Source: an uncultured Oscillospiraceae bacterium
GTDB lineage: Bacteria; Bacillota; Clostridia; Oscillospirales; Oscillospiraceae
Length of the DNA: 34,436 bases
Direction: 5' to 3'
NCBI GenBank assembly: GCA_947624585.1
Contig: CANQKZ010000014.1
Location: 1 to 34,436, forward strand
Shown here: positions 14,537 through 22,154 of the stretch, piece after piece
How positions within the stretch are numbered: position 1 is the stretch's first letter
Layout of the letters: every line of letters starts with the position of its first letter
The notes under the pieces: generated by a model
The model's database searches: none
What the model was told of the DNA's origin: nothing
What the model saw: the letters and a program-made list of their open reading frames with translations, nothing else
Made by a program: the position numbers and the translations under genes

Positions 14537-16090
14537 TTGGAGAAGAAGAAAAGCGCCGTGTGGACGGTGGGCTCCATGATGGTCATCACCCTGGGGGGAA
14601 AGCTCCTGGGGCTGGTGCGGGACCGGATGCTGTCCGTCAATTACGGCAGCGGCATGGAGGCCAACGCCTTTCTCACGGCCTCCCGCATACCGAGGGTCTT
14701 TTTTGACACCGTCTTTTCCTCCGCCATCGGGGCCTGCCTCATCCCGGTGATGGGCGAGATCATGGTAAAACGCGGCAAAAAGGACGCCATGCGCTTCGCC
14801 GGGAATTTCCTCACCGTCATGTGCCTCCTGTGCGCCCTGATGTCGGTGCTGGGGGCCGTGTTCGCGGGGCCGCTCACCTGGCTCTTCGCCGACGGATACG
14901 ACGAGGCCACGGCGGCGCTGTGCCGGGAGCTGACGCGGATCATGATGCCCATGGTCCTCTTCGCCGGGGTTGCCTACGCCTTTGTGGGGATCTTGCAGTC
15001 TCTGGACGAGTTCAACGTCCCGGCGGCCATCAGCCTCATCTCCAACATCTTCATCATCCTCTATTATTTCACCCTCAACGACCGGTTCGGCATCTACGGC
15101 CTGGCGGTGGCGTTTTTGGCGGCCTGGGCCATCCAGGCGCTGGTGCAGGTGCCGTCCCTCGTCAAAAAGGGGTTCAAATTCTACCCCTCCCTGTCCCTCT
15201 TCAATGAGGATATGCGCAAGGTGTTCCGGCTTCTCCTGCCCGTGATGGTCAGCACCTGGGTCCTGCCCATCAACCAAACCGTCAACTCCCGGTTCGGCTC
15301 CCGGCTCTTCGAGGGGGCGGGGGTGGCGGCCATCGAGTACTCCTTCAACCTCTACACCGTCATCGCCGGGATCTTCGTGGTCCAACTGGCAAACTATATC
15401 TTCCCGCGCCTGTCGCGGGAGAGCGCCTCCGGGGACCCGGACAAGCTCCGGAAAACGCTGGGCTCCACCGTGGGCATCACCCTCTTCGCGGTCATCCCCA
15501 TGACGGCGGGCCTCTTCGTCATGGCGGGGCCCGTGGTGGCCTTCATCTACGGCGGCGGCAGGTTCGACGCCTTCTCCATTGAGATCACCTCCCGGGCCCT
15601 CCGGTGGATGAGCCTGGGCATGATCGGGTACGCGGTCCAGTTCGTGCTGTCCCGGGCCTATTTCGCGGGCCAGTCGGGGGCCGTGCCGCTCGTGGCGGGG
15701 GCGGTGTCCATCGGGGCCAACATAGCCCTCAGCTCCCTGCTGGCGCCCCGGTTCGACGTGGCGGGCGTGGCCCTGGCCTCCGCCGCGTCCTTCACCCTCA
15801 ACGGACTCATCCTGGCGGCGCCGCTCCGGCGGCGGGGGATGGGCTTCACGGACAGGAAATTTCTTGTAAATCTGGCAAAACAGGTCCTGAGCGCCCTGGT
15901 GATGGCGCTGGCGGCATACGGCGTCCTGCGGCTTCTGGACGGGCGGACGGGCAAGCTCCTGACGCTCCTGGTCCCCACGGCCGTGGGCGTGGCGGTGTAC
16001 GCTCTGCTGGTGACGGTCCTGCGGACCGACGAGGCGGGGGCCGTCTTTGGACTTATCAAAAGCAAACTTGGAAAGGGGGAGAGCCGATGA
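14537..16090 (+). CDS. murJ: MurJ/MviN-family lipid flippase
   Basis: A 517-residue MOP-superfamily transporter with about 14 membrane segments. The N-terminus (GGKLLGLVRDRMLSVNYGSG) with Arg residues facing the cavity, and GACLIPVMGEI, are typical of MurJ. The family flips lipid II; in this context it may instead, or also, move the lipid-linked units of a wall polymer. Start is TTG at 14537 after GGGAG. The stop overlaps the next gene (ATGA), which starts a chain of overlapping genes. If a second murJ exists elsewhere in the genome, this copy is probably dedicated to the polysaccharide. Confidence 0.9.
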   Translation: MEKKKSAVWTVGSMMVITLGGKLLGLVRDRMLSVNYGSGMEANAFLTASRIPRVFFDTVFSSAIGACLIPVMGEIMVKRGKKDAMRFAGNFLTVMCLLCALMSVLGAVFAGPLTWLFADGYDEATAALCRELTRIMMPMVLFAGVAYAFVGILQSLDEFNVPAAISLISNIFIILYYFTLNDRFGIYGLAVAFLAAWAIQALVQVPSLVKKGFKFYPSLSLFNEDMRKVFRLLLPVMVSTWVLPINQTVNSRFGSRLFEGAGVAAIEYSFNLYTVIAGIFVVQLANYIFPRLSRESASGDPDKLRKTLGSTVGITLFAVIPMTAGLFVMAGPVVAFIYGGGRFDAFSIEITSRALRWMSLGMIGYAVQFVLSRAYFAGQSGAVPLVAGAVSIGANIALSSLLAPRFDVAGVALASAASFTLNGLILAAPLRRRGMGFTDRKFLVNLAKQVLSALVMALAAYGVLRLLDGRTGKLLTLLVPTAVGVAVYALLVTVLRTDEAGAVFGLIKSKLGKGESR

Positions 16091-17505
16091 TGAGACAGCT
16101 TTTGGAGGGCAGCGTCCTCTGGCGCTTCCTGGCAGCCGCCGCTGTGTGGCTGGACGGTCAGTGGGAGAAGAGCAGGCTGTCGCGGATTTTTAAAGACAGG
16201 GCAGAGCCGTCCTGCGGGGGCCTCTTCGGGCGGCTCTGGGGCTGGGTCCACCGGGTCCTGTGCCGGCTTTTCAAGGTCCTGCGTCTGGACCGGGCGCTGG
16301 AGGGGTCCATTTTCACCCGGTACGACCTGTGGGTGTGCCTGACGGCCTTCGCCTCGCCCCTGCTGCCCACCATGGCGGTGCTGGGGCTGGCGGCTCTGAC
16401 GGCGGTTTCCTACGCCGTGACCTACGCCAGGGACCCGGAGCGGCGGTTCCCCCGGTCGCCGGTGACGAAGTGGCTGGCGGCCTTTGCCGCCGTCTTCATG
16501 ACGGCCACGCTTCTGTCCGTGGACGTGTCCGCCAGCCTCCGGGGCGGACTTCTGACAACGGCCTTCACGCTCTTCGGACTTGTGGCGCTGGACAACTGCC
16601 GGACGGAGGAGCAGCTGGACCGGATCATGACCGTGATGATGGCCTCCGGCGCCTGCGTGGCCGCCTTTGGGCTTTTGCAGGCCGTCTTCGGCGCGGACAG
16701 CGCCCGGGCCTGGGTGGACAGCTCCAGCTTTGCGGACCTGTCCCTGCGGGTCTACTCCACCCTGGAAAACCCCAACGTGCTTTCCGAGTATCTGCTGCTG
16801 GCGATCCCCATCGGCGCGGCCTGCGTCTTCAACGCGGAGAGCCGGAGGAGGCGCTCGGTGTGCCTGGTGTGCCTGGGACTCATGTGCCTGTGCCTCCTGC
16901 TGACCTACGCCAGGGGCGGATATCTGGGCCTCGCCATCGCGGCGGCGGTGTTCCTGGTGCTGATGGACCGGCGGTTCATCGCCATAGCCCCGCTGATGCT
17001 CCTGGCGGTGCTGGCCGTACTGCCCCAGGGGATGATCGAGAGGCTTGCCAGCATCGGCAACGTGAAGGAGACCTCCACCACCTACCGGGTGTACATCTGG
17101 ATGGCCACCATCGAGCTTCTCCGGGAGCACTGGGTCTTCGGCATCGGCACCGGGGTGGAGGCCTTCCGCAAGGTCTACCAGCGCTACAGCTTCAACGCCG
17201 TGGCGGCGCCCCACTCCCACAGCCTCTATTTGCAGGTGCTGTGCGAATGCGGCGTCATGGGCTTCGTGTCGCTGATGGGCGCGGTGATCGCCTACTTCCG
17301 GGAGCTGGGCCGGGCCTTCCGGGGGGCGGACAGGCGGATGAAGATCCGGGCCGCCGCCCTCATCGCCTCGGGAGTGGGATTTCTGGCCCAGGGGGCCACG
17401 GACTACTCCTTCTATAACTACCGCGTGATTTTGATATTCTGGACCGTTATGGGCCTCGGCGCGGCCCTTGCCAACATCCAGCGCCGGAGGAGGGAAAACA
17501 GTTGA
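16087..17505 (+). CDS. O-antigen ligase/polymerase family membrane protein (Wzy_C)
   Basis: A 472-residue polytopic protein of the Wzy_C/O-antigen ligase family (PF04932). A polar N-terminal 70 residues precede about 10-12 membrane segments. LTYARGGYLGLAIA and the conserved outer-loop motif PHSHSLYLQVLCECGVMG are diagnostic. It would join or polymerise lipid-linked glycan units on the outer face of the membrane. ATG at 16087 overlaps the murJ stop by 4 bases and has GGGGGAG just upstream. The next gene starts at its own stop (TTGA overlap). Confidence 0.87.
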   Translation: MMRQLLEGSVLWRFLAAAAVWLDGQWEKSRLSRIFKDRAEPSCGGLFGRLWGWVHRVLCRLFKVLRLDRALEGSIFTRYDLWVCLTAFASPLLPTMAVLGLAALTAVSYAVTYARDPERRFPRSPVTKWLAAFAAVFMTATLLSVDVSASLRGGLLTTAFTLFGLVALDNCRTEEQLDRIMTVMMASGACVAAFGLLQAVFGADSARAWVDSSSFADLSLRVYSTLENPNVLSEYLLLAIPIGAACVFNAESRRRRSVCLVCLGLMCLCLLLTYARGGYLGLAIAAAVFLVLMDRRFIAIAPLMLLAVLAVLPQGMIERLASIGNVKETSTTYRVYIWMATIELLREHWVFGIGTGVEAFRKVYQRYSFNAVAAPHSHSLYLQVLCECGVMGFVSLMGAVIAYFRELGRAFRGADRRMKIRAAALIASGVGFLAQGATDYSFYNYRVILIFWTVMGLGAALANIQRRRRENS

Positions 17506-18626
17506 TCAAGGTTCTCAACATCATCTCCGACACCAACATCGGCGGAGCGGGCCGGGTGATCCTGAACTATCTCAAGTATTCCGACAGGACCCGGTTCGAG
17601 ACCCACGTGGCCCTTCCGCGAGGGAGCCTGCTGGCGTCCCCCTTAAAGGAGCTGGGGGCGCGGGTCCACGAGGTGGACGGCATCGCGGACAAGTCCATGG
17701 ACCTCAAGTCCATCGGAATCCTGAAAAAGCTCATCCGGGAGGTGGACCCGGACATCGTACACACCCACGGGTCCCTCACGGGGCGCATCGCGGGACGCCA
17801 GTGCGGGAGGGCGGTGATCTTCACCCGCCACTCGGCCTTCCCGGTGAAGCCGTACATGAGGAAGGGTCCGGGCCGGTGGGCCAACAAGTTCATCAACGAG
17901 CACTACGCCGACAGGATCATCGCCATCTCCCCGGCGGCGGCGCGGAATCTCACCGACGGCGGCGTGTCGCCGGACAGGATCGACATCATGATGAACGGCG
18001 TGGAGCCGGTCACGCGCACCAGCGTGGACGACCAGGCCAGATTCCGGCGGGAACACGGGATCGAACCCGGGGACTTCGTGACGGGCATCATCGCCAGGAT
18101 CGAGGATTACAAGGGCCATGAGGACATCCTGGACGCCATGGCGCGGATCGTCCCTGAAAGGCCGGAGCTGAAGCTCCTGGTGGCGGGGACGGGGTCCTAT
18201 GAGGAGAACGTCAGAAGGAAGTGCTCGGAGCTGGGTCTGGACGGGAACGTGGTGTTCCTGGGATTCATGTCGGACGTGGCGCCGGTGCTCAGCGTGCTGG
18301 ACCTGCAGCTCAACGCCTCCTGGGGGACGGAGACCTCCAGCCTCTCCGTTCTGGAGGGGTTCAGCATGGGCGTCCCGGCGGTGGTCAGCGACTACGGCGG
18401 AAACCCCTGGCTTGTGAAGGACGGGGTGGACGGGTACCTCTTCAAAACACGGGACAGCGCGGACCTGGCGGGGAAGCTCCTGAAGCTCATGGACGATCCG
18501 GCGCTTCTCCAGAAGCTGGGACACGGGGCCAGGAACGAGTATCTGGCCGGTTTCACGGGACAGAAGGCCGCCGCGAGGATCGAGGAGATCTACATAAAGA
18601 CACTGGAGGGCAGACATGGAAAATAA
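17502..18626 (+). CDS. GT4-family glycosyltransferase
   Basis: A 374-residue GT-B enzyme. The N-lobe starts VLNIISDTNIGGAGRVILNY (glycine loop). The C-lobe has GIIARIEDYKGHEDILDAM, LLVAGTGSYEENVR and the nucleotide-sugar motif TETSSLSVLEGFSMGVPAV (E-x7-E). It probably adds a sugar from a UDP- or GDP-sugar to a lipid-linked glycan at the cytoplasmic face. Start TTG at 17502 follows GGAGGAGGG. Its stop lies inside the next gene (11-bp overlap). Confidence 0.92.
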   Translation: MIKVLNIISDTNIGGAGRVILNYLKYSDRTRFETHVALPRGSLLASPLKELGARVHEVDGIADKSMDLKSIGILKKLIREVDPDIVHTHGSLTGRIAGRQCGRAVIFTRHSAFPVKPYMRKGPGRWANKFINEHYADRIIAISPAAARNLTDGGVSPDRIDIMMNGVEPVTRTSVDDQARFRREHGIEPGDFVTGIIARIEDYKGHEDILDAMARIVPERPELKLLVAGTGSYEENVRRKCSELGLDGNVVFLGFMSDVAPVLSVLDLQLNASWGTETSSLSVLEGFSMGVPAVVSDYGGNPWLVKDGVDGYLFKTRDSADLAGKLLKLMDDPALLQKLGHGARNEYLAGFTGQKAAARIEEIYIKTLEGRHGK

Positions 18627-19134
18627 CGCAGGAAAAAAAGAGGGCGGGAGCGCTTTGAAGCGTTTCCTGGGGCTTTTCAACTTCTTCGACCTGGCCCTGC
18701 TGATCGCGGCGGCGCTGCTGGCGGTGGTCCTGGTGCTGGTGACGGTGCTGGGCGGCCGGGAGGACACCGTGACGGTCCGGTACACCGTGGAGGCCACGGG
18801 CTTTGAGGACGGCATCGAGAAGCTGATCCGCGTGGGCGACCCGGTGATGGACATCATCAAGAAGTACGACGTGGGCACCATCGTGGCGGTGGACTATGAG
18901 GACACCACCAGGGACGTGGTGGACTACGACACGGAGACCGTGGTCAAGGCGAAGATCCCCGGACAGGTCACGGCCATGGTGACCATCGAGACCGAGGCCG
19001 AGGACGGGGAGGAGGCCTACAGCGTGGAGGGGAACTACGACCTTCGCGTGGGCAGCGCCGTCAGCATCAGGTCCAAGGGCCTGTCGTTCTCCGGCACCAT
19101 CGTAGTGGTAGAGGAGGTCAGCGGCGATGAGTAA
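18616..19134 (+). CDS. DUF4330 membrane-anchored protein (first of two)
   Basis: A 172-residue protein: a short basic N-terminus, one membrane segment (FFDLALLIAAALLAVVLVLV, about 23-44) and an extracellular beta-rich domain (YTVEATGFEDGIEKLIRVGD, VGTIVAVDYEDTTRDVVDYD). It fits DUF4330, a family with no known function. It overlaps both neighbours and is followed by a paralogue. The position between GT4 and GT4-CsaB suggests a scaffold or length-control role in the glycan pathway, which is inference. Confidence 0.75.
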   Translation: MENNAGKKEGGSALKRFLGLFNFFDLALLIAAALLAVVLVLVTVLGGREDTVTVRYTVEATGFEDGIEKLIRVGDPVMDIIKKYDVGTIVAVDYEDTTRDVVDYDTETVVKAKIPGQVTAMVTIETEAEDGEEAYSVEGNYDLRVGSAVSIRSKGLSFSGTIVVVEEVSGDE

Positions 19135-19642
19135 GAAGAGAAAAATTCTTGAGAATGGGCGCCTCTTCGGCAAGGTGAGCCTGGTGGATCTGTTCGTGGT
19201 GGTCCTTGTGATCGGGCTTGCCCTGATGGTCTATTTCCGGTTCACCGCCGGACAGGACTCGGTGAACGTCTCCAACGGCGACGACAAGATCACCTTTGAG
19301 ATGAAGATCACCCCGGTGAGGCACTACAGCGCCGATATGCTCCATGTGGGGGACAAGGTCTATGTGGCAAAGGGCGAGTGCATCGGCCAGATCACCGACA
19401 TCCGCACCGAGCAGGCCACGGACCTCTACAGCACCCTGGACGGGCGCATCGTCCGTATGCCCATTGAGGACAAGCTCTGCGTCTACCTGACGGTGGAGGG
19501 CACGGGCCGGTATATGAACGACGCCTACTTCCTGACGGACACCCTGGAGCTGCGCATCTACGACTTTATCTACGTCTACACCAAGGAAGTGAACACCTCC
19601 GGCACGGTCGTCTCCATAAGCGTCGAGGAGGGCGAAAAATGA
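19127..19642 (+). CDS. DUF4330 membrane-anchored protein (second of two)
   Basis: A 171-residue paralogue of the previous protein. It has one membrane segment (VDLFVVVLVIGLALMVYFRF) and an outer domain with FEMKITPVRHYSADMLHVGD and AKGECIGQITDIRTE. The shared plan is an anchor, then a domain with a G-D-x-V/M near the start. It overlaps the first copy by 8 bp and the GT4-CsaB gene by 4 bp (ATGA). Sequence identity between the two is low, so the duplication is old or they form a heteromer. Confidence 0.75.
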   Translation: MSKKRKILENGRLFGKVSLVDLFVVVLVIGLALMVYFRFTAGQDSVNVSNGDDKITFEMKITPVRHYSADMLHVGDKVYVAKGECIGQITDIRTEQATDLYSTLDGRIVRMPIEDKLCVYLTVEGTGRYMNDAYFLTDTLELRIYDFIYVYTKEVNTSGTVVSISVEEGEK

Positions 19643-22149
19643 AGATCCTGATGGCCACCATGGGCCTGGACATCGGCGGGGCGGAGACGCACATCGTGGA
19701 GCTGACGCGGGAGCTTGTGCGGCAGGGCCATCAGGTGGTGGTCGTCTCCAACGGCGGCGTCTACGTGCCGGAGCTGGAGCGCAGCGGGGTCAAACACATC
19801 AAAGCCCCCCTCCACAGACGGAATCCCTTCACCATGCTGAAGGGACTGCTGGTCCTGCGCTCCGCCATCCGGGCGGAGAGGCCGGACGTGGTCCACGCCC
19901 ACGCCAGGATCCCGGCGTTTCTGTGCGGGATCCTGCGGAAATTCATGGACTTCCCCCTGGTCACCACCGCCCACTGGGTGTTCGACCCGGGGTTCCTGCT
20001 GAAATACCTCACCAACTGGGGCGAGCGGACCATCGCCGTCTCCGACGACATCGTGGAGTACCTCATCAAAAACTACGGGCTTGACCGGGACAAAATCACC
20101 GTCACCATCAACGGCATCGACACGGACAAGTTCTCCCCGGCCATCTCCGGGGTGGCGGTGCGGCAGGAGTTCGGCATCCCCCTGGACGCGCCGGTGGTGT
20201 CCCACGTGAGCCGTCTCGACGAGAGCCGGGCGCTGGCGGCGGATATGCTGCTGATGATCGCCCCCACCCTGGCCCAGCGGGTGCCGAAGGTGCGCATCCT
20301 CATCGCCGGGGCCGGCGGGCGGTACGAGGAGATGGTCCACCGGGCCGAGGAGATCAACCTGAAGATCGGCTACAAATGCATCGTCATGGCCGGGTCCAGG
20401 ACGGACATCAACCAGATCTGCGCCGCCGGAAACGTCTTCGTGGGCGTGTCCCGGGCGGCGTTGGAGGCCATGGCCTCGGCGCGGCCCGTGGTGGTGGCCG
20501 GAAACGAGGGGTACATGGGCCTCTTTGACGAGGACAAGCTTCAGGAGGGCATCGACGGCAACTTCTGCTGCCGGGGCCTGCCCCCCATGACGAAGCAGGC
20601 GCTCCTGGACGACGTGACCACGGCGCTGACCCTGGACGGGGTGGACTACGACAGGCTCTCCGCCTACGGACGCCAGGTGGTCGGCGAGCACTACAGCGTC
20701 AAACGCATGGCCGCCGACGCCCTGGAGGTGTACGGTAAGGTCCGCCGCTCCCGGCGGGTGGCCCTGAGCGGGTACTACGGCTTCAACAACTACGGGGACG
20801 AGGCCATTTTGGAGTCCCTGTGCCGGGCCATCCACCGGATCGACCCGGATACCGAGATCACAGTCCTTTCCAACAATCCCCAGTTCACCGAGTCGGGCCA
20901 CGAGTGCCGGGCGGCGAGGAGGTTCTCGCCCCTGGCGGTGTGGAAGACGCTGCGGCGGTGCGAGCTTCTCATCTCCGGCGGCGGGAGCCTGATGCAGGAC
21001 AACACCTCCACCAGGTCCCTGATCTACTACCTCTCGGTGATCCGTCTTGCCCACAGGATGGGGAAGAAGACCATGATCTACGCCAACGGCATCGGGCCGG
21101 TGACGAAACCGGCCAACAGGCGGCGGGTGCGGAAGACCGTGGAGCTGGTGGACAGCGTGGTGCTCCGGGACCCGGATTCCGTGGCGGAGCTGCGGGATAT
21201 GGGGGTCACAAGGCCGGACCTCATCGAGAGCGCCGACCCGGTGTACACCATGCCGGCGCCCAGCCACGCCGCCGCCCAGAGGGAGCTTTCCATCATCGGG
21301 GTGGAGGGCCCCTTCATCACCGTGGCGGTGCGGCCCGTGAAGGACGCGCCGGACACCGTACAGAAATTCGCCGCCCTGTGCGACGGCATCGCGGACCGGT
21401 ACGGGCTGAAGATCGTGCTGATCCCCATGCAGCCCCGGGTGGACGAGCCGGTGTGCCGGGAGCTTCAGGAGGCTATGCGCAACCGGGCCACGGTTCTTTC
21501 GGGGGATTACAGGCCCCTGGACGTGATGGGCATCATCGGAGAGGGACGCATCGCCCTTGCCATGCGGCTCCACGCCCTGATCTTCGCCGCCTGCACCGCC
21601 ACGCCCATCCTGGGCTTCGACTACGACCCCAAGGTGGGGAGCTGTCTCGCCATGCTGCGGATGCCGGCGGTGGAGGACATCTCCAAAATGGACGTGGACA
21701 CGGTGCTGGAGGCGGTGGACGTGATGCTCCGCCACCGGCAGGAGATGTCCGCCGGACTCCGGGAGAACGCGGACAGGATGCGGGCTCTCGCCGCCCGGGC
21801 AAACGTGGAGCTGGAGCGCCTTATGACGGGCTCCGCGCCCGGGGAGGACGCGGATAGCGAAGGTTTTGAGACATTTAACGAGGCGGAAACCGCCTTTGAA
21901 ACCGGGGAGACCGCCGGAACAGAGCCTGAGACGCAGGAGGACGGGGCGCGGATCGCCGGGACAACCCCCGCGCCGGTGGAATCCTGGCCGGAGGCGGACG
22001 CGCTGACCATCCCCAGGCCGGAGAAGGCCCCGGAGGACGCCCCGGAGGCCACGCCGGAGACGCCGGAGGACGCCGAGGCTTCCCCGGAGGACACGGAAGA
22101 GACAGAATCCGCCGGAGACGGCGCGGAAGATACGAAAGGAAAGGAATAA
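19639..22149 (+). CDS. csaB: Fused GT4 glycosyltransferase and CsaB-type polysaccharide pyruvyl transferase
   Basis: An 836-residue two-enzyme fusion. Residues 1-365 form a GT4 domain (GLDIGGAETHIVELTREL, NGIDTDKFSP, RAALEAMASARPVVVAGNEG). Residues 372-730 are CsaB (PF04230): LSGYYGFNNYGDEAILESL, SGGGSLMQDNTSTRSLIYY, YANGIGP and a closing AMRLHALIFA. CsaB adds a pyruvate ketal from phosphoenolpyruvate to a wall polymer, the mark that SLH domains bind. Residues 730-836 are an acidic Glu/Pro/Ala/Thr tail, probably disordered. ATG at 19639 overlaps the DUF4330 stop. It is the sixth gene of the operon, and the M16C gene follows after 5 bp. Confidence 0.93.
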   Translation: MKILMATMGLDIGGAETHIVELTRELVRQGHQVVVVSNGGVYVPELERSGVKHIKAPLHRRNPFTMLKGLLVLRSAIRAERPDVVHAHARIPAFLCGILRKFMDFPLVTTAHWVFDPGFLLKYLTNWGERTIAVSDDIVEYLIKNYGLDRDKITVTINGIDTDKFSPAISGVAVRQEFGIPLDAPVVSHVSRLDESRALAADMLLMIAPTLAQRVPKVRILIAGAGGRYEEMVHRAEEINLKIGYKCIVMAGSRTDINQICAAGNVFVGVSRAALEAMASARPVVVAGNEGYMGLFDEDKLQEGIDGNFCCRGLPPMTKQALLDDVTTALTLDGVDYDRLSAYGRQVVGEHYSVKRMAADALEVYGKVRRSRRVALSGYYGFNNYGDEAILESLCRAIHRIDPDTEITVLSNNPQFTESGHECRAARRFSPLAVWKTLRRCELLISGGGSLMQDNTSTRSLIYYLSVIRLAHRMGKKTMIYANGIGPVTKPANRRRVRKTVELVDSVVLRDPDSVAELRDMGVTRPDLIESADPVYTMPAPSHAAAQRELSIIGVEGPFITVAVRPVKDAPDTVQKFAALCDGIADRYGLKIVLIPMQPRVDEPVCRELQEAMRNRATVLSGDYRPLDVMGIIGEGRIALAMRLHALIFAACTATPILGFDYDPKVGSCLAMLRMPAVEDISKMDVDTVLEAVDVMLRHRQEMSAGLRENADRMRALAARANVELERLMTGSAPGEDADSEGFETFNEAETAFETGETAGTEPETQEDGARIAGTTPAPVESWPEADALTIPRPEKAPEDAPEATPETPEDAEASPEDTEETESAGDGAEDTKGKE

Positions 22150-22154
22150 ACAGC

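Noticed and set aside
14432-15385. 317-residue minus-strand frame over murJ
   Set aside because: Antisense shadow; the plus strand has a clear MurJ.
19576-21735. 719-residue minus-strand frame
   Set aside because: Antisense to the GT4-CsaB gene; His/Gly/Val-rich text produced by codon bias, with no motif.
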